A stretch of 64,000 nucleotides of DNA from Misgurnus anguillicaudatus (lineage: Eukaryota; Chordata; Actinopteri; Cypriniformes; Cobitidae). The position numbers and the translations under genes are program-made. The stretch lies in contig NW_027395276.1 of NCBI RefSeq assembly GCF_027580225.2, forward strand, positions 4,075,501 to 4,139,500, given 5' to 3'. Positions within the stretch are counted from its first letter, which is position 1; the number at the start of each line of letters is the position of its first letter. The notes beneath the pieces were generated by a model, which ran no database searches, was not told the DNA's origin, and was given only the letters and a program-made list of their open reading frames with translations. Shown piece after piece: positions 53,979 through 64,000 of this stretch.

Positions 53979-53982
53979 ACAG

Positions 53983-54540
53983 TAAGCTGAATCTACAGTA
54001 GAAATGTGCTGTAGGATGAATGAAGACTTGTGCGGTGACTGATCTGTCGTCAGACAGATGTTGTAATGCTGACTCTGCTCTTCTCAGCGTGATGAAAAGG
54101 GACAGAAAACCCAGAAAAAATAGCCTGGGTGCCATTTCCCATCATTCCTCATCTCTGACTGTCCTGTGTGTTTGTGTCAGATCATGTAAGACAAACCTTC
54201 ACGTGTGACTCTTTGATATAGTTCATGTACTGTAATGCTGTCCTGATGTGTGGACGACCCATAATGCACTCAGATCAGACTTGTGTATGTGTATCATATC
54301 ATTATCGTATCATTTATGAAGTGTGTGAGCTGTATCCCGTACAGCTTCTTCATTATGCAAATACTTCTCTCCATTTTCCTGCAGATCATACACGATTGCA
54401 TGTACAGTAATGATATGATATGTTTTTATGTTGTGTGCCTCTGCGATGTTTAAAACAAATCTTGTGCAGTGTGATGAAAACATAAAAGATCTAAAAATGA
54501 AAGCATTACAGTAAGACGAAATGTTGAATGCTCTCTCATC
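53983..54540 (+). other. pip5k1c: pip5k1c last exon (3' UTR), begins with a stop codon
   Basis: Acceptor TTTACAG is followed directly by TAA. When joined to exon 16 (ends TTT, phase 0) the protein stops after DICF at residue 667, like the short mammalian form that lacks the last 26-28 residues. The end of the transcript is not fixed: AATAAA occurs at 54572, 59460 and 59952. Confidence 0.7.
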
Positions 54541-54590
54541 TGTAAGTCACTTCGGATAACAGCGTCTGCTAAATAAATAAACAAACAAAA
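54541..54590. repeat. short fish repeat tail
   Basis: CACTTCGGATAACAGCGTCTG followed by CTAAATAAATAA resembles the conserved tail of many fish SINE/LINE sequences (memory). Confidence 0.55.
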
Positions 54591-54843
54591 GTAAATCACG
54601 TCATATGTTCGTAAAGATGCTCTATTGCCCACCTGCCGACCCTGATTTGCAGAAGAGCTTACAAGAGAAAATCTGACTATTTCATGGCTATAGAAAGAGA
54701 ATAACATTCAAAGCTGAATATAAGTGTACATTTTTTTCTGTCAGTCATAAAATAATTTGACCATTTTGTAAATATTTTTAACTCTATTGTATTTATAGGT
54801 GATACTTTACTGATATTGGTTGTCATGGTTAGTGGTGATACCC

Positions 54844-54899
54844 AGATAGCAATAGACTCCTGAGGTAAAGCGGATCAGTCCATGAGTCTATTGCTATCT
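54844..54899. repeat. 16-bp perfect hairpin
   Basis: AGATAGCAATAGACTC (54844-54859) and GAGTCTATTGCTATCT (54884-54899) around a 24-nt loop, just upstream of the LINE fragment. Confidence 0.75.
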
Positions 54900-54929
54900 C
54901 GATCAGTGGTTTTCAATCATGTTCGTGGT

Positions 54930-56417
54930 GATCCACTGCTCTCCACATGATCTCTTATGTGACACACCTCACCTCAGTCCACCTCAGTGTCCTTGCAGTT
55001 ATTAATAGCAGTTTGTCATCAGGTGAGGTTTTTAAACATGTAATAGTGCAACCTCTAATCAAAAACCTGATTTGGATCCTTCAGATCTTGGAAATTTCAC
55101 GCCTATTTCCAAACTACCATTTCTCTCAAAGGTCCTTGAATAGATAGTTTACAGTCATTTAATGGCTTATCTGAAAGAACACAGTATTCTTGAAATTTAC
55201 CAGTCTGGTTTTAAAACTATGCACAGCACAGAATCTGCTCTTTTAAAAGTTTTTAATGATATCTTTTTAGCCACTGATTCTGGTGATTCTGTTATTCTTG
55301 TGCTTCTTGATTTAACTGCTGCATTTGACACTTTAGACCATGAAATTCTGATCTCTTGTTTGGAGCAGAGGGTGGGCATCAAGGGCACAGCACTCAAATG
55401 GTTCAGGTCAGACTTTCTGTGTCAGCTGTGGTGACTTTAAGTCCTCCTCCGCTTTTCTCACATGTGGGGTTCCACAGGGCTCCGTTTTAGGTCCTCTTTT
55501 ATTCTCTCTGTATCTGCTAAGAATGGAACTATCAGACGGTTGCTTGAGTGTCTAAATGATATACAGGCCTGGATGTCTCTTAACCTTTTACGTTTTAATG
55601 TCAAAAAGACAGAGGTGATGGTTTTTGTTGACACCTCCTCTGCTGATCTGGGTGCCCTGTCTCGGTACAAGAAACTGACCTTGATTCCGACCTTAAGCTT
55701 GACAGTCAGATCAGAGCATCGTTAAATCCAGCTTTTTTCAGTTGAGGCAGCTGGCTAAAATAAAGCCTCTTCTTTCAAGGCAGCACTTTGAGACAGTAAT
55801 ACACGCCTTTGTTACAACTCGGCTGAATTACTGTAACGCACTGTATGTTGGGGTAAGTGGGTCCTCGGTTGCAGTTGGTTCAAAACGCTGCAGCACGTCT
55901 GTTAACTGAAACACACAAATACAAGCATATTACCCCTATTGTAGCCTCACTTCACTGGTTACCCATACATTTCAGGATCCATTTTAAAGTTCTCTTATTT
56001 GTTTTTAAATCTTTACATGGTTTTGCCCCTAATTACATTTCTGAGAAGTTACACCCTTATACACCCGCCCGTTCTCTCAGGTCAACTGATCAACTACTCC
56101 TGGATGTGCCCAAAACAAAGCGTAAGCTTAGAGGGGACCGGGCTTTTGCTGTGGCAGCTCCTAAATTATGGAATGATCTGCCTCTGCCCGTTAGGCAGGC
56201 CTCTTCATTATCTTCTTTTAAGTCACTTCTTAAAAACCCACCTCTTCTCTTTGGCCTTTGACACTAGACATGTGTTTTAAATTTGTTTTATTTAAATTTT
56301 AATTTGTTTTATCAATCTTGCATGAGTTGCGTTTTTATGTTTAGATGTTTTCTGTACAGCACTTTGGTCAACTGTGGTTGTTTTAAAGTGCTTTATAAAT
56401 AAAGATTTGATTTGATA
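54930..56417 (+). mobile_element. degenerate L2/CR1-like LINE, 3' part
   Basis: Reverse transcriptase pieces in several frames: QSGFKTMHSTESALLKVFND and LLDLTAAFDTLDHEIL (55162-55431), then MSLNLLRFNVKKTEVMVF (55573 on), then LQLVQNAAARLL, HWLPIHFRI and LWNDLPLPVRQA (55857-56261). The segment that should hold the FADD catalytic pair is deleted near 55500, and there are frameshifts. The 3' end has CTTTATAAATAAAG and TTGAT repeats. It is inactive. Confidence 0.85.
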
Positions 56418-56430
56418 TGAAATATGCACA

Positions 56431-57698
56431 TGGCCGTTTCTAGCCATTTTGACGCCCTAGGCGAAACCCTTATTGGCACCCCAGATCATACAATTATACA
56501 TGCACTGTTACTTACAAAAAACACAAATCATGTTGTGATCCAGTATCACTCAAATCTTTAATGCATCTCATTTCATATCCATTGTGAGCCATATTTACAG
56601 TAACTGTATCATCATGAGGAAAATTAATCATGGCTTTATTTTTGAAGTAACCACGATTTTAGCTGATTTAATACCATAGTTTTACTACAAATAAAATACT
56701 GTTGTTATTACGGTGAGAACATAGTCAATTTGTGGTTACTTACTACAAATAAAACTATGTTTATTATAGTTTATAGCTTCCTTTTCTTAAGGGGAAGTGC
56801 TTTATTATTTATGTGTAAAAAACAAAGGTTGTGGTCTTGAAAAGCTACAATAATTTTGGGCAAACCACAAATACCACCTTCTTTTTTTTATATTTTTATT
56901 TAATGGTTTTTCAGGTTGGAACATCAAACAACACATAGTAATAGTGATTTTATAAAATAATCGTTCCACATTGTTAATACCCCAGTAAAACCCTCCCTCA
57001 CATCACCCACCTACGGCCTCCAGCAAGACAAAAGAAAAGACAGGAGAAAAAAGAAAGAAAAAAAAAAAAAAGTAATGATAATAATAAAGATAGCAATAAA
57101 TAAATAAATAAATTACATAAAATATTATTCCCAGAATAAATAAACAAATCTTCAAAGGATGCTCAGTTTAAGTGTCTTGAGAATTAGCTAGTAAGTAGTC
57201 CAAAAAGGGGCGCCACAGATTATCAAAGGTCTTTAAAGATCCAGCCCGTGACAGTCTGATTTTTTCCAATTTAATACAAGTAAACACTTCTTTCAGCCAT
57301 GTATCAAATGTAGGGGGTGAGGCATGTTTCCACTTCAAAAGTATGAGACGCCTTGCTAGTAAAGTAGTAAAGGCTAGAGCCTTTTGAATCGCTACTGAAA
57401 GATTACCATCAACAGTCAACCCAAAGATGACCAAGAGTGGGTTTATGTCGAGATCTATGGCAAAGGCTTCGCTCAGAGTCTTGCATATACAAATACCACC
57501 TTCTGTCTGATGCTGGTGAAATATTGTGCTGTGCATGCAACATTCAGAGTTTCTCTTTTATTTTGTTTCAGTGCTCAGTTTTTACTTATTTTTAGTCAGT
57601 GAAGCAGCTGTCAAAATGTATATACGCTCTTTGGCGCCCCTGCAGCTGGTGGCGCCCTAGGCGACTGCCTACTTTGCCTATGCCCAGAAACGGCCCTA
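56431..57698. mobile_element. hAT-like element hosting an L1 fragment
   Basis: GGCCGTTTCTAGCCATTTT with GCGCCCTAGGCG-type subterminal words at the left mirrors TGCCCAGAAACGGCC at the right. Target repeats are not exact. Confidence 0.6.
56883..57488 (-). mobile_element. 5'-truncated L1 retrotransposon fragment
   Basis: Exact 16-bp target duplication ACAAATACCACCTTCT (56867-56882, 57489-57504). A T-run at the left is the poly(A) tail on the minus strand. The minus strand encodes an L1-type reverse transcriptase C-terminus: FTTLLARRLILLKWKHASPP, WLKEVFTCIKLEKIRLSRAG and FDNLWRPFLDYL (to 57168). About 606 bp of an element that would be several kb. Confidence 0.85.
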
Positions 57699-57699
57699 A

Positions 57700-59541
57700 A
57701 TGTGCAGTGCAGTAGATCACCGGGAACATGACTGAAAAACATAGTTTGGCTTATATGATCTGATTATAATGCTGGTGTGTGTATATACTGTAAATACTGT
57801 AAGAGGAATATGATCAGGGTCCTGTGATGACAGGGAAATTAATTCAGCTTGGAAACAAAATTATGAAAATTTCTACCCATGATCTTAAAACATAATATCA
57901 TTCATGAATTTAAATTGAACCCAGTATTTGTTGTGCATCTGACAATTTCTGTTTTTCATTAAGTGAACTGGCCTGGATGATATTTCAGTCTGTTAATACG
58001 AAATATTAAATTTTGCGTTGTGTGTGTGGGTTTAGTTGTTTTAAAACATGCTGCTGGTCTTATTGTGTATGATTAAACATTACACATATAACTGTTGCTC
58101 TTTGTTATCACTCATCAAAACATAATAACTTGTGATGCTTATAAAATAACATTGGTTACACTTTATTTCATGGTGTTCTTCCTACAGTGTACCGGTAATA
58201 ATATTTTTAAGTAGTGCAGTGGTTCTTTAACTGGGAGACGTGAGATAGTGCCCAGACCCAGTTTTATGACATTTTATAAAATACATATTTGTATGTACAT
58301 AAACGAACCAACAGCACTACATTGAATTAAACAAAACATATTAAACTATACAAATTAGGTTCGAGATTTTTTTATGTCATGAATTTTCTTTGCACCCTAC
58401 ACGTTGGCACACCCAAAAGTTTGAGAACCACTCACTTAATGAGTATTATTGCTGATAACATGTATTTACTATAGGGGTTTGGTTTAGGATTAGTTATTCA
58501 TACTTTACTGTTTGTTACTATAGTAAGTACACATGTAACAATGGCTCTGTGTAAACAAAGTGTTATCGTAACTTTCTCAGCTGATGTCATGTGACCTGTA
58601 ATGTTAATCTGTAGCCAATAGCCAGATATAAGACATTTTTGGGCTACAGTTGTAGGTATTGCAATGGTTTGAAACCATTTTAATGCCAAAATGCAAAGTT
58701 AACAATGCAATAAAAAAACACAATGCAATAATAGCAAATAATAATACATTTAAAAATGTGTAGATGAGATCAATTTGACTATCAGCCTGAACTCCTCTAT
58801 AATCCAAAGATTTTTTACAGTTATCTTCATCATCCAGTTACACTGTAAAAAATGTCTGTAGAAATTACAGTATTACTGGGTATTAATGGCAACTAGCTGC
58901 CAGTAACTTACTGTAGATTTTACATTTATGTTATTTACTGGCAACAGTTTGTTCAAAGTTAAATGAACATGAAACATTTTCAGTCTTTTTCTTCTACAGT
59001 AAGTTACTGGCAACCAGCTGCATAATTACAGCTTTCGTTTGACTATTCAGCCTCATCCTGCATTTCTCTTTGTAGTTTTTTTAATTACATACTAATCACA
59101 TTGTAGACGTAAATTGGATTATGAATGTTATTTCATGATAATGGTAAATTATATTTAACAGTAATATACTGTAGACGTTTACACTGGTTTACTGTAATAT
59201 ACTCTAAACATTCCCCTTCTCATTTAAACAGAAAGCGGCACCATAAAACCTTTTTATTTGTTTTATTTCATTCAATTGATAATTGCTGATATACTTCATC
59301 TTCAATAACTTCATGAACTTCAAGAACTGAGATCTAGCCTTATAGTGACATAGATATCATTATAAGGACATTGTTAATAATATCAACATCTATCAGTCTG
59401 TGTGTCTCTGTAGTATAATGTACATGATGTTTTACAGTTAGAATGTATTATATGTTTGAAATAAAAAGAGTTTTATTTTTGGGCTGCATGTCATACATGA
59501 TAAATAAACAGTGTCTGGTCCTTTAGCTCATTAAATGTCTA
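57700..59541. other. downstream of pip5k1c coding region
   Basis: No coding exon. Contains a small element near 58218-58432 (CAGTGGTTCTTTAACTGG and TTTGAGAACCACTC) whose target repeats are unclear, and AATAAA at 59460. Confidence 0.45.
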
Positions 59542-59741
59542 GGGGTGGTTTCCAGGACAGGGTTTAGATTAAACCAAGACTAGGCCTTAGTTAAACAATA
59601 TTAAGTAGTTTTTACATCTTGAGACAAAACAATGATACTAATTTATTTTAAGATATGTCAGGACAAGCTGTTTTTAGTTTAGACGTCTCAAACATGAGTT
59701 TTAATCTGGTACTGGACTTGAGACTTGTCTGTGAAACTGCT
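59542..59741. repeat. interspersed repeat, third copy of the 1695 family
   Basis: Starts GGGGTGGTTTCCAGGACAGG and contains GACTAGGCCTTAGTTA and AAGATATGTCAGGACAAGC, shared with 1695-1890 and 6033-6153. Confidence 0.65.
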
Positions 59742-59951
59742 CCTTGGTGTTAATGGGTATGTAATACACACATGTGTGTTTGTGTGAGAGATTTTGTATG
59801 AATGTGTTTGGTTATTTGTCTCTACTGTACTGCTAGCTGTCATTTCATGAAAATCATTGCATGTGTCGGACAGCAGGATCCAGTACTGAAGAATCTGTAT
59901 ATGTTCATTTGTAATCAAGAACATCAATGGCCTGTGTGTTTATCAGCTGAT

Positions 59952-59957
59952 AATAAA
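59952..59957 (+). terminator. candidate distal poly(A) signal for pip5k1c
   Basis: AATAAA followed by a TG/T-rich stretch (CTCTTTGTGATGTTTTAT). It would make a 3' UTR of about 6 kb; unproven. Confidence 0.3.
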
Positions 59958-60299
59958 AGTGTATATGACAAATGACATGAATCTCTTTGTGATGTTTTAT
60001 ATTGGGCAGTGAATTTGTTGTATTTTGTCATGTGCTTGTGTTTGAAACAAGCAGATCGCACATCAGATTTAGTTTTCTGTCTGCTGGACAAAACAAATCG
60101 CATGTAATCTCTCTCATCTAAAATGTATGGTTAAATCATTTACATTCACTTACAAATCAATGTCACAGCTTCACAACTGACAGAAAGTACACACACAAAT
60201 TCTTAATATACCTTAATATTTGTTTACTTATACAGTACAATGCAAACACTACTTTATTCTGGTTGTTTTATTTTGTCTTTTTTATCTTTTGCTAGACTT

Positions 60300-61910
60300 T
60301 CGTTTAAAGGATGCTTGTCTCTTCGGGGCACTTGTCTCTTCAGGATGCTTGTCTCTTCAGGATGCTTGTCTCTTCAGGACACTTGTCTTTTCAAGACTCT
60401 TATCTCTTCAGGATGCTTGTCTCTTCAGGACGCTTGTCTCTTCGGGACACTTGTCTCTTCAAGACTCTTATCTCTACAGGACGCTTGTCTCTTCTGGATG
60501 CTTGTCTCTTCGGGACACTTGTCGCTTTAAGACTCTTGTCTCTTCAGGATGCTTGTCTGTTCGGGAAACTTGTCTCTTCATGACTTGTTTCTCTGGGACG
60601 CTTGTCTTTTCAGGATTCTTGTCTCTTCGGGAAGCTTGTCTCTTTCGGGACGCTTGTCTCTTTAAGACTCTTGTCACTTCAGGATGCTTGTCTCTTCGGG
60701 ACACTTGTCTCTTCAAGACTCTTTTCTCTTCAAGACTCTTTTCTCTTCAAGACTCTTGTCTCTTTGGCATGCTTGTTTCTTTGGGACGCTTGTCTCTTCG
60801 GGACGCTTGTCTCTTCAGGATTCTTGTCTCTTCAGGACACTTGTCTTTTCGGGACATTTGTCTCTTCAAGACTCTTGTCTCTTTGGGACGCTTGTTTCTT
60901 CAAGACTCTTGTCTCTTCAGGACGCTTGTTTCTTCAGGATGCTTGTCTCTTCGGGGCACTTGTCTCTTCGGGGCACTTGTCTCTTCGGGGCACTTGTCTC
61001 TTCGGGGCACTTGTCTCTTCGGGGATCTTGTCGCTTTAAGACTCTTGTCTCTTCAGGATGCTTGTCTGTTCGGGAAACTTGTCTCTTCATGACTTGTTTC
61101 TCTGGGACGCTTGTCTTTTCAGGATTCTTGTCTCTTCGGGAAGCTTGTCTCTTTTGAGACGCTTGTCTCTTTAAGACTCTTGTCACTTCAGGATGCTTGT
61201 CTCTTCGGGACACTTGTCTCTTCAGGACACTTGTCTCTTCAAGACTCTTTTCTCTTCAAGACTCTTTTCTCTTCAAGACTCTTGTCTCTTTGGCACGCTT
61301 ATCTCTTCGGGATGCTTGTCTCTTTAAGACTCTTGTCACTTCAGGATGCTTGTCTTTTCGGGACACTTGTCTCTTCAAGACTCTTTTCTCTTCAAGACTC
61401 TTGTCTCTTTGGCACGCTTGTTTCTTTGGGACGCTTGTCTTTTCGGGACACTTGTCTCTTCAAGACTCTTGTCTCTTCAAGACTCTTGTCTCTTTGGCAC
61501 GCTTGTTTCTTTGGGACGCTTGTCTTTTCGGGACACTTGTCTCTTCAAGACTCGTGTCTCTTCAGGACGCTTGTTTCTTCAGGATGCTTGTCTCTTCGGG
61601 GCACTTGTCTCTTCGGGGCACTTGTCTCTTCAGGATGCTTGTCTGTTCGGGAAACTTGTCTCTTCAAGACTCTTGTCACTTCAGGATGCTTTTCTTTTCA
61701 GGACACTTGTCTCTTCAGGATGCTTGTCTCTTCAGGATGCTTGTCTCTTCAGGACTCTTATCTCTTCAGGACTCTTATCTCTTCAGGACACTTGTCTCTT
61801 CAGGAATCTTATCTATTTAGGACGCTTGTGTCTTCGGGATGCTTGTATTTTCAAGATGGCTGTCTTTTCAGGTCTCTTGTTTCTTAGGACTTTTGTCTCT
61901 TCTGGACGGG
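60300..61910. repeat. 1.6-kb array of a 17-bp tandem repeat
   Basis: About 95 units of the type CTTGTCTCTTCRGGAYR (17 bp), with variants such as AAGACTCTTGTCTCTTC. A block at about 60560-60750 recurs at about 61070-61283, a higher-order period of about 509 bp (close to 30 units). No stop codon occurs in most units in any forward frame, so long ORFs arise by chance with a 17-residue period. It should not be annotated as protein. Confidence 0.95.
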
Positions 61911-63784
61911 AGTTATATAGACATGCTGTGCTGTGTCTTTAACTCCAGTTATTACCAGTAGCTGGTGGATGTGAACTTAAGAACTGAGGTAAATATTTAC
62001 TTTTAAGCTATAGTGCACAGTGAAATAAACCCTAACATGTGTTTTAGGCCACTGATATGAGTTACACTTCAAGACATGAGTTCAAGACTTGAAATATTCA
62101 TGAAAACATCTTATCCTATTTTTTTATGATTGAATTGATATAAAAAACATAATATTTTAGCCTCAGTGAAGTTATTCCATTAGACTGCATGTATTTTGTT
62201 ATTGTGTGCTGTTTTTCTCACAGACTGTGATGGCCTGACCTGTCACAGCAGGCGTCTGTTATCAGCTGTGTACAGGCTTCCTGAATGCTGAGACCATTAA
62301 CATAGAATATAAACTCTGAAATATGCTGAATGTACATCACACTGCTGTTATTCAGGAAATATTATTCAGAGGTTTATATTTCATTAAGTTGCTCAGTATG
62401 TTTCAAATGTCAGATGGTTCTCTAAATTTCTTAAAATAAGTAAAAATATAAATATATACAGTAGAAGTACAGAGCTAAAATCAATTGCATAACTCCAATC
62501 GTTTGGATTATATGAGAATTTGATGGGATAAAGAGAAACATTAGAGACAGAGGACAAGTCTTTTCTATTCTATGTGATCTGTAGTTTCACTCATAATGCA
62601 ATGCGCTCTGTTTGAGACTTTAGAGAAACATTAACTCTTGGTCTTATGGGATTATTTTATGTGTATACATGTATGCTTTTTTGATGCAAAACGGTTTGTG
62701 TTCATAGTCTCTTTTATTTATTTCACTTGAAAATATTGATATTACAAATAGATTATTGTGCATGTATGCGTGTATGATTTTCACAGATAACCTCCTGAGG
62801 ACTTTTCTTCAGATATAACAGAGAGAATGAGGTCTGTATGACAATAATGAAGACTGTACACATATTAAAGAAAAAAGTGCAGCTTTGTTTTAAAAGATCT
62901 ATATTATTATAAAATCAGAAAGTGTTTCTAATATATTGAGCTGTGCCTAAACAACAAGACATTTCTCAATGAATTTATTTGCCTGCTTTAACTCTTCATC
63001 TTCACAACGCTTTCCACATCAGTGTTCTTGTTATTTAGCATAATTGGAAAATCAAACCATGAGAAAAAAAATGTTTTTTTTTTTGGGCTGGGGGAGTTTG
63101 TACTTCCTCTCTGTTGTAAATTTCACATTTAGCCCACAAAGCATTTATGTGGTCAGAAATAGAAAAACATCAGATTCATAAACTACAGTAGCAGCTTATT
63201 CACATATAAACACTTATTTAATTTATTTGACCTCTTCACTTTAATGTTAAAAGAAGATTTTTAGTGTAAAAAATGACAAGAATAGAAGGACGCTTGTTTT
63301 AGGACCATTCTCTTGGTTTGCATTTTGACATTTTGTTGTAGAAATGTAATACTGTAAATATATTATGATTTTTACAGTATTACAATAATGAGATTAATGT
63401 GCAAAACGGTAACATAATGTAAAAATGCAAAACATGTTGGTTTCTCTATGTAAAACAGAATTTATTTTGTTTAGATATTGGGGGGTGAAATATGACCTTC
63501 AGACGTTCTTGACGGGTTCTGTATGATTCACACATTTACTTTGAGACATGAACTGTTTGTCTGGATCGTCTTCTTTTATAGCAAAGCTTCATTTTTTTGT
63601 TAAACACACTCTGGAAGCCAATAAAACAGTCAGATACTGTAAAGTTTTACTTCAGCATGTGAGTTGCCAAGCTATCAAAAATAAAAAATACATGTATTAT
63701 GCAAATCAAACGTAGAACAGTGACACAACAACATGTTGAGTAAATCAGAGATGAGTGACAGGTGGGTGGGGCGGGTTGTCATGG
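61911..63784. other. intergenic between pip5k1c and rab11b; includes rab11b 3' UTR
   Basis: No further exon seen. The right part must hold the rab11b 3' UTR on the minus strand; TTTATT (AATAAA on the minus strand) occurs for example near 63460 and 63218. No repeats were paired. Confidence 0.5.
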
Positions 63785-63961
<177 letters not shown>

Positions 63962-64000
63962 TTAAAAATGTTAAAAACTATTGCAAAAGCTGTACAAGAT

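Noticed and set aside
54844..54899. Possible microRNA precursor
   Set aside because: The stem is only 16 bp and perfect, shorter than a usual pre-miRNA, and sits beside a LINE in repeat-rich DNA.
57168..57536. Host gene on the minus strand
   Set aside because: The translation is an L1 reverse transcriptase C-terminus bounded by a 16-bp target duplication and a poly(A) tail.
60220..61942. Proteins of up to 290 residues in all forward frames, and reverse-frame ORFs
   Set aside because: Produced by a stop-free 17-bp tandem repeat; all frames are open alike, which coding selection would not give.

Overview
This is vertebrate nuclear DNA from a ray-finned fish, most likely a cyprinid-type genome. 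The exons are short with GT..AG borders inside long introns, the proteins are clear vertebrate orthologues, and the introns are packed with hAT-like, TTAA-target and foldback DNA transposons and microsatellites of the kind common in cypriniforms. The species assignment is inference. No database could be searched, so every identification rests on reading translated exons and comparing them with remembered families.

There are three host genes. (1) gpx4 (+, about 1082-7445): six exons of the selenoprotein glutathione peroxidase 4, with an in-frame TGA selenocysteine codon at 2827-2829 and a SECIS hairpin in the 3' UTR at 7241-7286. The first exon is not recognised and may lie before the window. 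(2) pip5k1c (+, 9058 to beyond 53983): phosphatidylinositol-4-phosphate 5-kinase type I gamma, about 45 kb, 16 constitutive exons, then two optional C-terminal exons and a last exon that begins with a stop codon. Its 23-kb first intron holds most of the mobile DNA. (3) rab11b (-, last coding exon 63785-63930), converging on pip5k1c. The genes do not form an operon. Remembered human locations (all on 19p13) suggest conserved synteny.

Mobile DNA fills most of the rest. An apparently intact Ty3/Gypsy-type retrotransposon (19905-24321; both 174-bp LTRs identical, one 1298-codon ORF) sits inside one of three copies of a 917/918-bp DNA element with 4-bp target duplications. Eight insertions carry exact 8-bp duplications typical of hAT elements, several of them nested. 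There are also a solo LTR, a 5'-truncated L1 with a 16-bp duplication, a broken L2-like LINE, a fragment of a RecQ-like helicase carried by a 9-bp-duplication element, long foldbacks, a 1-kb intronic minisatellite and a 1.6-kb array of a 17-bp repeat between pip5k1c and rab11b.

The points most worth a second look are: the alternative 3' end of pip5k1c, where an expected tyrosine in the talin/AP-2 motif is histidine while a separate upstream cassette exon keeps a tyrosine version; microsatellites lying directly against four of its 3' splice sites; the unassigned 4-bp-duplication transposon family, whose target duplication is proved by a nested insertion; and the helicase-bearing element. Nothing here is convincingly a wholly new biological system.
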